This document shows, piece by piece, positions 1 to 6,824 of a stretch of 34,744 nucleotides of DNA. The stretch is from Kutzneria sp035492655 (GTDB lineage Bacteria > Actinomycetota > Actinomycetes > Mycobacteriales > Pseudonocardiaceae), in contig DATJJB010000144.1 of assembly GCA_035492655.1 (NCBI GenBank), positions 1 to 34,744 of the forward strand, in the 5' to 3' direction. Both the position numbers and the translations under genes were made by a program. The notes beneath the pieces were generated by a model that did not search any database, was not told the origin of the DNA, and was given only the letters and a program-made list of their open reading frames with translations. The stretch's first letter is position 1. The number at the start of each line of letters is the position of its first letter.

Positions 1-1273
1 GGGAGCTGTCGATCATGATCGGGATCCGGGCCACCTCGGGCTCGGTGGCGATCAGGTTCAGGAAGGTGGTCATCGCCTGCTCGCTGTCCAGCAGGTCGGC
101 GTCCATGTTGACGTCCAGCAGGTTGGCGCCGCCGCGCACCTGCTCCAGCGCCACGTCCACGGCGGCCTGGTGGTTGTCGGACTCGATGAGCCGGCGGAAC
201 TTGGCCGAGCCGGTGACGTTGGTCCGCTCGCCGATCATCACGAACCCGGTGTCGTGGCCGATGGCGAACGGCTCCAGGCCGCTGAACCGGGTGGCCGGCT
301 CGATCGCCGGCAGCGCGCGGGGCTTGAGCCCCTTGACCTTCTCGGCGATCTTGGCGATGTGCGCCGGGGTGGTGCCGCAGCAGCCGCCGGCGATGTTGAG
401 CAGGCCGGACTCGGCGAACTCGCCGACCAGCGCGCTGGTCTGGTCCGGGGTCTCGTCGTAGCCGCCGAAGGCGTTGGGCAGGCCGGCGTTGGGGTGCGCG
501 GCCACGTGGGTGTCGGCCAGCCGGGCCAGGTCGACGATGTGCGGGCGCATCTCGGTGGCGCCCAGCGAGCAGTTCACGCCCACCACCAGCGGCTCGGCGT
601 GCTCGACGGACCGCCAGAACGCCTCCACCGTCTGCCCCGACAGGGTGCGGCCGGACAGGTCGACGATGGTCACCGAGATCCACAGCGGCAGGTCGGGGGC
701 GACCTCCTTGGCCGCGGCGATGGCGGCCTTGCAGTTCAGCGTGTCGAAGATCGTCTCGATCAGCAGCAGGTCGACGCCGCCCTCGGCCAGCGCGGAGATC
801 TGCTCGGCGTACGCGTCGCGCACCTGGTTGAAGGTGACCGCGCGGTAGGCCGGGTCCTCGACCCGTGGCGACAAGGACAGCGTGACGTTGAGCGGGCCGA
901 TCGAGCCGGCCACGAAGCGGCCGCCGAACTCGTCGGCCGCCTGCCGGGCCAGGCCGGCGGCCTCGACGTTCATGTCCCGGACCAGGTGCTGCAGGTCGTA
1001 GTCGGCCTGGCCGATGCTGGTCGCGGTGAAGGTGTTGGTGGTGGTGATGTCCGCGCCCGCGGCCAGGTACTGGCGGTGCACGTCCAGCACGACGTCCGGG
1101 CGGGTCAGGTTGAGCAGGTCAGGGTCGCCGGTGACGTCCTTGCTGTGGTCCTCGAACCGCCCGGCCCGGTAGTCCTCGGGCTTGAGTCCCGCATTCTGGA
1201 ACATGGTGCCCCAGGCGCCGTCCAGCACGGCGATCCGCTGCTCGAGCAGAGACTTCAGCGCTTCTGCGCCCAC
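1..1273 (-). CDS. metH: Cobalamin-dependent methionine synthase MetH, N-terminal part (3' end cut by window edge)
   Basis: Transfers a methyl group from 5-methyltetrahydrofolate to homocysteine through cobalamin, in the cytoplasm. About 424 codons are visible. Residues ~1-310 are the homocysteine-binding barrel: the start LLEQRIAVLDGAWGTMFQ, then the zinc ligands GVNCS and GGCCGTTP. Residues from ~345 begin the pterin domain (IGERTNVTGSAKF, then LLDVNMDADLLDSE). The cobalamin and activation domains lie beyond base 1. The start is GTG at 1273-1271, because GGGAGG (1284-1279) sits 5 nt upstream and no in-frame ATG precedes the conserved sequence. The gene is co-directional with the GntR gene upstream, but a 284-nt leader carrying an SAH riboswitch separates them, so it probably has its own promoter. 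Identity is confident; only completeness is unknown. Confidence 0.96.
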   Translation of the reverse strand, partial: MGAEALKSLLEQRIAVLDGAWGTMFQNAGLKPEDYRAGRFEDHSKDVTGDPDLLNLTRPDVVLDVHRQYLAAGADITTTNTFTATSIGQADYDLQHLVRDMNVEAAGLARQAADEFGGRFVAGSIGPLNVTLSLSPRVEDPAYRAVTFNQVRDAYAEQISALAEGGVDLLLIETIFDTLNCKAAIAAAKEVAPDLPLWISVTIVDLSGRTLSGQTVEAFWRSVEHAEPLVVGVNCSLGATEMRPHIVDLARLADTHVAAHPNAGLPNAFGGYDETPDQTSALVGEFAESGLLNIAGGCCGTTPAHIAKIAEKVKGLKPRALPAIEPATRFSGLEPFAIGHDTGFVMIGERTNVTGSAKFRRLIESDNHQAAVDVALEQVRGGANLLDVNMDADLLDSEQAMTTFLNLIATEPEVARIPIMIDSS

Positions 1274-1278
1274 ACCGA

Positions 1279-1364
1279 CCTCCCATGTCGTGGGAGGCGC
1301 CCTTGGGTCAGGAGTTCACCGGCCGAGCGTGGCGGGCCCGAGCCCGTTGCAGCGCCTCTCGACC
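1279..1364 (-). ncRNA. S-adenosylhomocysteine (SAH) riboswitch with RBS-sequestering expression platform
   Basis: Reading the minus strand: GGTCGAG (1364-1358) pairs with CTCGGCC (1327-1321). AGGCGC (1357-1352) pairs with GCGCCT (1300-1295), giving the LL-type pseudoknot. The conserved TGCAA follows (1351-1347), then a small hairpin CGGGC-TCGG-GCCCG (1346-1333) and GCCACGCTCG, close to the family's GCCAGGCTCG. This reproduces the SAH riboswitch architecture as I recall it from the Ralstonia structure. Downstream, CCTCCCA (1297-1291) can pair with TGGGAGG (1285-1279), hiding the metH ribosome binding site. Bases 1297-1295 are used in both helices, so ligand binding should free the site and switch metH on. 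Such elements are known upstream of metH and ahcY. One consensus base (G to C in CCAGG) differs. Confidence 0.85.
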
Positions 1365-1557
1365 TGAGCCCAAGATTACCGGAGCGCACTCGAGGCTCAC
1401 CAGAAACCCGCTGATGCCGTCCTCGCTCCCGCTCCTACCAGGTGGAACAACGGTCGGCGGTGGCGGGAAAAGTCCCGGCTCCCAGCATGTGGAACACGAT
1501 CGGGCCTGGTCGGCGGTGAGCATGCCTCGGTCGAAAAGTTCGCGACGGTCCGCACTT

Positions 1558-2229
1558 TCACCCGGACGTGCCCGTGGTCCACAGGCCGACGGCGTCCAGA
1601 TGCCGCAGCAGCCGGCGCTCGCCGTCCTTGACGTGTCGGTAGACGGCCTCGCGGGCGGCGTTGGCGTCCCGCGCCCGCAGTGCGGCGACGATGGCGGCGT
1701 GGTCGGACACCACCCGCACCCGCCACTCCGGGTCGGCGGTGTAGACCCGGGCCGGCGTGTAGCGGCTGGCCATGTCCAGGAACCGGGCCAGTTTCCGGGA
1801 ACCGGCGGCCTTGTTGATCAGCCGGTGGAACTCGTACTCCAGCGTGGACAGCTCCTGGTGGCCCTGGGCCGCGTTGAGCTCGTCGGCGACCCTGGCGACG
1901 TGGTCCAGCTGGTCCTCGCTGATCAGCGTGGTGGCGCGGCCGATCAGTTGGGCGGCCAGCTCGGCCTGGAGGCCGAACATGTCCTTGACGTCCCGACGGG
2001 ACAGCGGGCTGACCACGAAGCCGCGGCGGGGCTCCAGCTCGACCATGTCCTCGCCGCGCAGCGCCAGCAGCGCCTCACGGACCGGGGTGACGCTGACGCC
2101 CAGCTCGGCGGCGACCGCGTCGAGGCGGACGAACTGCCCGGGCGGCAGCGCGCCGGACATGATCGCCTCGCGGAGGTGCGCGGCGACCTCGTCGGACAAC
2201 TGCGGGCGGGACGACAGCGGCCTGGCCAT
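1558..2229 (-). CDS. GntR-family (FadR/FCD subfamily) transcriptional regulator
   Basis: DNA-binding repressor or activator of about 223 residues. Residues ~5-70 form the winged helix (SDEVAAHLREAIMSGALPPG, then ELGVSVTPVREALLALRGED, wing LEPRRGFVVSPLS). Residues ~80-215 are all-helical with the FCD pattern, including EFHRLINKAAGS and the paired-histidine region VVSDHAAIVAALRARDA. ATG 2229 is chosen because MARPLSSRPQ leads straight into the helix-turn-helix, and a TATAAT -10 element ends about 7 nt upstream, implying a leaderless transcript with no Shine-Dalgarno sequence. It is divergent from the F420-type oxidoreductase at 2270 across 40 nt, so that gene and its downstream partner are the likely targets. 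The effector is unknown; FCD regulators usually sense carboxylic acids. Confidence 0.9.
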   Translation of the reverse strand: MARPLSSRPQLSDEVAAHLREAIMSGALPPGQFVRLDAVAAELGVSVTPVREALLALRGEDMVELEPRRGFVVSPLSRRDVKDMFGLQAELAAQLIGRATTLISEDQLDHVARVADELNAAQGHQELSTLEYEFHRLINKAAGSRKLARFLDMASRYTPARVYTADPEWRVRVVSDHAAIVAALRARDANAAREAVYRHVKDGERRLLRHLDAVGLWTTGTSG

Positions 2230-2246
2230 AAGATATATTATATGCG
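2228..2246. promoter_or_regulatory. Shared AT-rich bidirectional promoter / candidate GntR operator
   Basis: ATAAGATATATTATAT (2228-2243) is the only AT-rich patch between the divergent genes and is an imperfect palindrome (12 of 16 positions symmetric). On the minus strand it reads TATAAT (2242-2237), placing transcription start at or next to the GntR ATG. On the plus strand it offers TATATT (2234-2239), leaving a 30-nt leader with GGAGG before the ATG at 2270. Binding of the regulator here would block both promoters. The assignment is inference from position and symmetry. Confidence 0.55.
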
Positions 2247-2269
2247 CGGTCCCAGCGAGGAGGCCTGAC

Positions 2270-3289
2270 ATGCGACTCAGCGTGCCGTTGCAGTACGCCG
2301 GCGATCCGGTCCAGCTCATGGAGCAGGTGGTCGCGTTGGAGCGGGCCGGCCTGGACGCCGTGTGGGTGGCGGAGGCCTACGGCTTCGATGCGCCGACGCT
2401 CATGGGCTACCTCGCCGCCCGTACCGAGCGCCTGCTGATCGGCTCGGCGATCCTGCCGATCTACTCCCGTACTCCGGCGCTGATCGCGCAGACCGCCGCC
2501 GGCCTCGACGCCGTTTCCGGCGGGCGGGCGCTGCTCGGTCTCGGCGCGTCCGGGCCGCAGGTGATCGAGGGCTGGCACGGCGTCCGCTACGACAAGCCGC
2601 TCGGCCGCACCCGGGAGGTCGTCGACCTGTGCCGGCGCGTCTGGCGTCGCGAGGTGATCAGCAACGACGGCATCTACCAGCTGCCGCTGCCCGGTGGCAC
2701 CGGCCTCGGCAAGCCGCTCAAGATGCTGACCCGGCCGGTCCGTGACGCCATCCCGATCTACGTGGCGTCGTTGGGGGACAAGAACGTCGAGCTCACCGCC
2801 GAGATCGCCGACGGCTGGCTGCCGACGTTGTTCCTGCCGGAGAAGGCGTCCGCGGTGTGGGGCAACGCCTTGGCCGCCGGCCGGGCTCGCCGCACCTTGG
2901 ACACACCGTTGGACGTGGTGGCCGGTGGCCTGCTGGCGATCGGCGACGACGTGGCCGCGCTGCGGGACATCGCCCGGGCCTCGATCGCGCTGTACGTCGG
3001 CGGCATGGGCGCGCGGGACCGCAACTTCTACAACGACCTCATGCGCCGGTACGGCTACGAGGCCGAGGCCCGGACCATCCAGGACCTGTACCTGGCCGGC
3101 CGCAAGGACGAGGCCGCCGCCGCGGTGCCGGCCGAGTTCCTGGAGCTGAGCTGCATGGTCGGGCCGGCCGGACACGTCAAGGAGCGGGTCGAGGCCTATC
3201 GCGAGGCCGGCGTGACCATGCTCAACGTGACCCCGGTCGGGCCGGATCCGGTGGCCGACGTCCGCACCGTGCGCGAGTGGCTGGGCTGA
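2270..3289 (+). CDS. LLM-class (luciferase-like) F420-dependent oxidoreductase
   Basis: Probable TIM-barrel oxidoreductase using reduced F420 (or FMN), 339 residues, cytoplasmic. Visible family features: MRLSVPLQYAGDPVQLMEQV with strand 1 and helix 1, GLDAVWVAEAYGFDAPTLMGYLAARTERLLIGSAILPIYSRTP, then GRALLGLGASGPQVIEGWHGV, and PIYVASLGDKNVELTAEIADGWLPTLFLPE, which is the usual cofactor-phosphate region. ATG 2270 has GCGAGGAGG 8 nt upstream. It is separated by only 4 nt from the MpaB-type gene, so the two are probably one operon, divergent from a GntR regulator. The substrate is unknown; members near this type act on acyl-CoA or hydroxyl substrates. Confidence 0.88.
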   Translation: MRLSVPLQYAGDPVQLMEQVVALERAGLDAVWVAEAYGFDAPTLMGYLAARTERLLIGSAILPIYSRTPALIAQTAAGLDAVSGGRALLGLGASGPQVIEGWHGVRYDKPLGRTREVVDLCRRVWRREVISNDGIYQLPLPGGTGLGKPLKMLTRPVRDAIPIYVASLGDKNVELTAEIADGWLPTLFLPEKASAVWGNALAAGRARRTLDTPLDVVAGGLLAIGDDVAALRDIARASIALYVGGMGARDRNFYNDLMRRYGYEAEARTIQDLYLAGRKDEAAAAVPAEFLELSCMVGPAGHVKERVEAYREAGVTMLNVTPVGPDPVADVRTVREWLG

Positions 3290-3293
3290 CCTG

Positions 3294-4178
3294 ATGGGCC
3301 GCTGGGACAACCTCCGGCGCATCCTGGCGCTGGATCCCGAGCGTGACCACCAGGAGATCTACCGCCTGTCCTCGGGCTTCGAGTTCCCGTGGGACTACCA
3401 GCGGTCGCTGGAGTTCGCCCTGTTCCGCACCTACTGCGTGCCGTCGATCTCCACGCTGCTCGCCGCCACCCGCGAGTTCGAGCTGCGGCCGCAGCGCCGG
3501 TACGACGACACCGCGCTGCTCATGGCCGAGATGATGGAACACGGCTACGACTCGCCGCGGGGCAAGGCCGCGCTGCGGTCGATCAACCGGGTGCACAACC
3601 GGTTCCGCATCAGCAACGACGACATGCTGTACGTGCTGTCCACTTTCGTCTTCGAGCCGGTGCGTTGGCTCGACCGCTTCGGCTGGCGGCGCTTGTCCAC
3701 CCACGAGCGCCTCGCCGCGTTCCACTTCTACCGCGCCGTCGGGGCCCGCATGGGCATCCGCTCGATACCGGAGTCCTACGCCGAGTACGAACAGTTCAAT
3801 GTGGACTTCGAGCGCCGCCACTTCACCTACACCACAACGAATGCCGCTGTCGGCCGCTACACCTTGGAGCTCTTCTGCTCCTGGTATCCGCCGGTCTCGC
3901 GGCCGTTGATCCGCCCCGCCCTGCGCTCCCTGATGGACCGTCCCCTCTTGGACGCCTTCGGCTTCCCGCCCGTGCCTGCGTGGCTCACCGCCCTGTCCGA
4001 GGCCGGCGTCCGCTTCCGCTCCGCCGTCGTCCGGGAACTGCCGCCCCGCCGGCATTCCAAGCTGGCCAACGACCCCGGGAACCGAACCTATCCGGGGTAT
4101 CCCGAGGGCTACGACCCGTCGCAGATGGGTGCGGGGGAGCCGCCGTCCGACATCGACCCGTCGCTGCTGCGGCGGTAG
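3294..4178 (+). CDS. Oxygenase MpaB family (DUF2236) protein
   Basis: A 294-residue, mostly helical protein of the DUF2236/MpaB family, which is related to the haem-b latex-clearing protein Lcp. Family features visible: FEFPWDYQRSLEFALFRTYCVPSISTLL near residues 25-55, the paired YDDTALLMAEMMEHGYDSPRGKAALRSINRVHNRF segment at ~70-105, ISNDDMLYVLSTFVFEPVRWLDRFGWRRLSTHE at ~105-140, and FHFYRAVGARMGIRSIPESY. No signal peptide is seen. MpaB-type proteins are thought to be oxygenases, but most are uncharacterised. It follows the F420-type oxidoreductase by 4 nt, suggesting a joint oxidation of one substrate. The start is ATG 3294; the alternative GTG starts upstream lie inside the preceding gene. 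Confidence 0.82.
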   Translation: MGRWDNLRRILALDPERDHQEIYRLSSGFEFPWDYQRSLEFALFRTYCVPSISTLLAATREFELRPQRRYDDTALLMAEMMEHGYDSPRGKAALRSINRVHNRFRISNDDMLYVLSTFVFEPVRWLDRFGWRRLSTHERLAAFHFYRAVGARMGIRSIPESYAEYEQFNVDFERRHFTYTTTNAAVGRYTLELFCSWYPPVSRPLIRPALRSLMDRPLLDAFGFPPVPAWLTALSEAGVRFRSAVVRELPPRRHSKLANDPGNRTYPGYPEGYDPSQMGAGEPPSDIDPSLLRR

Positions 4179-4210
4179 GGTTGACGGCATGACGATCAAC
4201 CGAAAGGGCC

Positions 4211-4594
4211 ATGCCGCGTAGGCGCCCTCATGAGCTGCGGGACGGTCCAGTCCGCCGCAGCGAGACCCGTCACGTGCGCGGCCTGCCGCGCGCTTCGGCC
4301 CGACTGACCGGCGCGGTCAGCCGCTGGGAGAAGTTCCCGGGCGAAGTGGCCCTGGCACTGAAGTTCTGGGGCGAGGCCGTTCGCCGGCCGCATCACGTGC
4401 ACTACCGGACCGGCGGCTGGGACTTCCCGCACGAGCTGCGCGACCGGCTGGAGGACGCGCTGCGGGCGCTGCCTCGGAAAGCCGGCCGGGAGCTGCTGGA
4501 GCTGGTGCGGCCACTGGACGAGATATACCGGGCCAACACGGTGCACGACCCGTTCGCGGCCCGGGGCGACCCGTGGTGGCACCGGCGGTTGTGA
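4211..4594 (+). CDS. Hypothetical protein, basic N-terminus
   Basis: 127 residues, no family recognised. The first 40 residues are strongly basic (MPRRRPHELRDGPVRRSETR). Residues 40-125 look like a folded helical domain: RWEKFPGEVALALKFWGEAVRRP, then HELRDRLEDALRALPRKAGRELLELVRPLDEIYRANT, ending in DPFAARGDPWWHRRL. ATG 4211 has a weak AAAGGG upstream; an ATG at 4189 opens only a 10-codon reading frame. The codon pattern is typical of the genome. It is preceded by the MpaB-type gene (32-nt gap) and its stop codon touches a long inverted repeat. Confidence 0.6.
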   Translation: MPRRRPHELRDGPVRRSETRHVRGLPRASARLTGAVSRWEKFPGEVALALKFWGEAVRRPHHVHYRTGGWDFPHELRDRLEDALRALPRKAGRELLELVRPLDEIYRANTVHDPFAARGDPWWHRRL

Positions 4595-4650
4595 TGCAGG
4601 GAAGGACGCCTTACCTGCATCCAATGCAGGTAAGGCGTCCTTCCCTGCAT
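4594..4650. repeat. Perfect 27-bp inverted repeat with self-palindromic arms
   Basis: Arm 4594-4620 and arm 4624-4650 are exact reverse complements separated by CCA. Each arm is itself nearly palindromic: ATGCAGG and CCTGCAT at its ends, AAGG and CCTT inside. The two arms are therefore also 22/27 identical as direct repeats. The element starts on the last base of the preceding stop codon. It could be a transcription terminator, but with no T-tract and with its nested symmetry it also resembles a dispersed palindromic element. Confidence 0.75.
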
Positions 4651-4657
4651 AACGAGA

Positions 4658-4686
4658 AGGGGCCCTTCCCGGTGGGAAGGGCCCCT
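4658..4686. terminator. GC-rich hairpin between convergent genes
   Basis: Perfect 13-bp stem AGGGGCCCTTCCC (4658-4670) with its complement at 4674-4686 and a 3-nt loop. It lies between the convergent hypothetical gene and clpP, 5 nt from the clpP stop, so it probably ends clpP transcription (minus strand) and backs up the repeat for the plus strand. There is no clear T-run. Confidence 0.65.
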
Positions 4687-4691
4687 CCACA

Positions 4692-5294
4692 TCAAATTCG
4701 GTCGGCGGACCGCTCGATGACGTGGTCGATGAAGCCGTAGGCCAGCGCGTCCTTGGCGGTGAACCAGCGGTCGCGGTCGCCGTCGCGGATGATGCTCTCG
4801 ACCGGCTGGCCGGTCTGCCGCGCGGTGATCTCGGCCAGCTCCTTCTTCCACAGGGCGTAGACCTCGGCGCGGATCTTGATGTCCGAGGCGGTGCCGCCGA
4901 CGCCGCCGGAGGGCTGGTGCATCATGATCCGGGCGTAGGGCAGCGCGTAGCGCTTGCCGGGGGCGCCGGAGGAGAGCAGGAACTGCCCCATCGACGCGGC
5001 CAGGCCCATCGCGTAGGTCTGCACGTCGGGCTGCACGAACTGCATGGTGTCGTAGATCGCGAAGCCCGCGGTGACCGAGCCACCGGGGGAGTTGATGTAG
5101 AGCTTGATGTCCTCTTCCGGGTTCTCCGCGGTCAGCAGCAGCAGCTGGGCGACGATCCGGTTCGCCACGTCGTCGTCGACCTCGGAGCCGAGCACGATGA
5201 TCCGGTCGCGGAGCAGGCGCTCGTAGACCGAGTCGGTGAGGTTCATCCCGGACGAGGCTCGCGCCACGAGGTCCATGTTGGCGTGGTGTTCCAC
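4692..5294 (-). CDS. clpP: ATP-dependent Clp protease proteolytic subunit (ClpP1-like paralogue)
   Basis: Serine peptidase that forms the tetradecameric chamber fed by ClpX/ClpC-type unfoldases. Of 200 residues, the catalytic triad is readable: Ser101 in GLAASMGQ, His126 in ARIMMHQPSGG, Asp175 in DGDRDRWFT. IYINSPGG-type (here LYINSPGGSVTAG) and the handle helix DIKIRAEVYALWKKELAE are intact. The N-terminus (NLTDSVYERLLRDRIIVLGSEV) resembles ClpP1 of M. tuberculosis more than ClpP2. It stands alone, without tig, a second clpP or clpX nearby, so it is probably an additional paralogue rather than the essential clpP1P2 pair. The start is GTG 5294 with AGAGG about 9 nt upstream; ATG 5276 is an alternative. 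Confidence 0.93.
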   Translation of the reverse strand: MEHHANMDLVARASSGMNLTDSVYERLLRDRIIVLGSEVDDDVANRIVAQLLLLTAENPEEDIKLYINSPGGSVTAGFAIYDTMQFVQPDVQTYAMGLAASMGQFLLSSGAPGKRYALPYARIMMHQPSGGVGGTASDIKIRAEVYALWKKELAEITARQTGQPVESIIRDGDRDRWFTAKDALAYGFIDHVIERSADRI

Positions 5295-5516
5295 TTCTGT
5301 CCGCCTCTTCTTGAAAGCCAGGACTTCTGATTCCTGGCCGCTACTCTAGCCGAGCGGATCGCGGTGGAGTTCGGCGGCACGGCCGTGTTCGCCCACAGCA
5401 GTACGGCGGTCCTTGTCGACCGCTCTGAGCTGCGGCAACGGGACCGTACGCGGACTTGACGGCGTGTCGTGGCAATTCCCGTTCGCCATCGGCGGAATTG
5501 TATTTAGCGGGGAATA

Positions 5517-6140
5517 TCACTGCCCGGTGTAGAACCCGATGGCCAGCTCGCCGCCGGCCTTGGCCTTGGTCGGGTCGGTGCCGGCCGCGATGTCGGCCTC
5601 GATCCACGACCGGCCGCTGGCCGTGTAGAACTCCCTGGCCTCGTCGGAGACCATCCACGCGGCGGCCTCCTCGGGGGCCATGCCGGCGCCGGTGGCCAGG
5701 TACATGGCCAGGCCGAGCACCGCGCCGTCCCAGCCGATGCCGACCGCGCCGGGACCGTAGCTGTCCCACTCCTCGACGATGACGGCGATGTGGTTGAGCT
5801 CGAACCGGGTGCCGCCGTCGACCTCGGTCAGCCGCAGCTCGATCCAGCTGACCTGGTCGCCCATCTCCCATGTGGCGTCCAGCGACCGGGGCGCGTCGCA
5901 GGCGGTGACGGTGCCGCCGGCGTTGCCCTCGAACTGGTAGTGGCCGCCGAGCTTGAGCTCGCCGCTGATCGGCAGGAACCAGCGCTCGATGCGCTCGGCC
6001 GTGGTCACGGCATGCCACAGGTCGTCGATGTCGGTGTTGTACGTCTGGCTGATGGTGACGGTGCGGGCCTCGCCCGCCTCCAGCGTCCGGTTGCCGACCT
6101 GACGGGTGACGGCGTTGATCTGCTGCTTCACGTCGAACAT
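5517..6140 (-). CDS. SRPBCC/AHSA1-type START-fold protein
   Basis: About 207 residues. The AHSA1 hallmarks are visible: VTISQTYNTDIDDLWHAVTTAERIERWFLPISGELKLGGHYQFEGNAGGTVTACDAPRSLDATWEMG (strand-helix-strand opening of the helix-grip fold), then VSWIELRLTEVDGGTRFELNHIA and a C-terminal helix. Proteins of this type bind hydrophobic ligands; specific function unknown. ATG 6140 is preferred because GATAAT (6156-6151) lies about 10 nt upstream, which would give a leaderless mRNA; TTG 6149 is the only extension. A perfect palindrome lies immediately upstream, but no ArsR gene, the usual partner, is present nearby. Confidence 0.85.
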   Translation of the reverse strand: MFDVKQQINAVTRQVGNRTLEAGEARTVTISQTYNTDIDDLWHAVTTAERIERWFLPISGELKLGGHYQFEGNAGGTVTACDAPRSLDATWEMGDQVSWIELRLTEVDGGTRFELNHIAVIVEEWDSYGPGAVGIGWDGAVLGLAMYLATGAGMAPEEAAAWMVSDEAREFYTASGRSWIEADIAAGTDPTKAKAGGELAIGFYTGQ

Positions 6141-6161
6141 GGCCGACAAATTATCAGCAGC

Positions 6162-6175
6162 TGCTTATATAAGCA
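6162..6175. promoter_or_regulatory. Perfect 14-bp palindrome, candidate operator of the SRPBCC gene
   Basis: TGCTTATATAAGCA is exactly self-complementary and lies between the candidate -35 and the GATAAT -10 of the minus-strand SRPBCC gene, a classical repressor position. The form (AT-rich centre, GC edges) suits ArsR/SmtB- or TetR-type regulators, none of which is encoded nearby. The rest of the gap (6176-6429) holds nothing further that I recognise. Confidence 0.6.
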
Positions 6176-6429
6176 ATGACTGAGTTTAGGGTAATCGTTG
6201 CCGTACGGGTGAAGTTGATCGGCGGTCCCGGTCGCAGCATATCGGGCGGCCGTCGGGCGCTTCTGGTAGTGCGGCAAGGGATCCCGGAAATGCGGTGGGA
6301 GCGAAGAACGATCTTCGAGGGACCGTCGCGATGGGCGTTTTGTCGGTAGCTGGACCGAGTGATGACGGTCCGTGACCGGGGTCGGCCACCGGTGGTGGCG
6401 GTCGCGGCGGTCCGCTTACGGTCCGGCCC

Positions 6430-6762
6430 ATGGCACCAGGACGAGGTTTGAGGATGACCGCGCTGGCGGCGGCGGTGTGCGGGCTGATGCTGCTCGCCGT
6501 CGCGCCGGCGTCGGCCGACCCCAGCACGAGCGACTGGCTGAAGCTGCGCCGCTGCGAGTCCGGCAACCGCTACGAGCTCAACAGCGGCAACGGCGAGTAC
6601 GGCGCCTACCAGTTCACCCTGCGCACCTGGCAGGGCCTCGGCGGCACCGGCTACCCGCACCACGCGGCCCCGGCCGTGCAGGACGCGAAGGCGCTGGCCC
6701 TGTGGCGGCAGCGCGGCTGGCAGCCCTGGGCCAACTGCGCCCGCAGGAGTGGCTTGCACTGA
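6430..6762 (+). CDS. Secreted Rpf-like transglycosylase-domain protein
   Basis: 110 residues: a signal peptide (ALAAAVCGLMLLAVAPASA, cleavage near residue 29) followed by one resuscitation-promoting-factor/transglycosylase-like domain. Signature: DWLKLRRCESGNRYELNSGNGEYGAYQFTLRTWQGLGGTGYP, with the catalytic glutamate Glu43 in CESG, the paired cysteines C42 and C103, and ALALWRQRGWQPWANC at the end. It should cleave or bind peptidoglycan outside the membrane. It consists of the domain only, with no LysM or G5 module. ATG 6454 (GAGG close upstream) would give a shorter and equally plausible signal peptide. Confidence 0.88.
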   Translation: MAPGRGLRMTALAAAVCGLMLLAVAPASADPSTSDWLKLRRCESGNRYELNSGNGEYGAYQFTLRTWQGLGGTGYPHHAAPAVQDAKALALWRQRGWQPWANCARRSGLH

Positions 6763-6771
6763 CAGCAACGT

Positions 6772-6813
6772 TTGTCGGGTCGTCGGCGGGCTACCCCACC
6801 GGCGACCCGACAA
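6772..6813 (+). repeat. Hairpin between the rpf-like gene and the DoxX-like gene
   Basis: TTGTCGGGTCGTCGG (6772-6786) pairs with CCGGCGACCCGACAA (6799-6813), 15 bp with a single G-T wobble and a 12-nt loop. It starts 10 nt after the rpf-like stop and ends at the Shine-Dalgarno sequence AAGGAGG (6812-6818) of the next gene. It could attenuate transcription or modulate access to that site. There is no T-tract, so it is not a canonical terminator. Confidence 0.5.
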
Positions 6814-6824
6814 GGAGGCCGACG

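Noticed and set aside
170..1414. Long open frame on the plus strand opposite metH
   Set aside because: It is an antisense shadow in high-GC sequence with no protein-like composition; the minus strand encodes recognisable MetH.
1285..1557. Cobalamin riboswitch or SAM riboswitch upstream of metH
   Set aside because: No B12-box-like sequence or SAM-I/IV core; the conserved pattern that is present is that of the SAH riboswitch. Bases 1365-1557 show nothing else I recognise.
5364..5459. Short plus-strand frame starting GTG, about 31 codons (VEFGGTAVFAHSSTAVL)
   Set aside because: Protein-like but too short, with no clear ribosome site or known homologue; could be a remnant, not supportable as a gene.
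6177..6429. ydaO/c-di-AMP riboswitch upstream of the Rpf-like gene
   Set aside because: Such elements precede rpf genes in actinomycetes, but I could not find its conserved core here.
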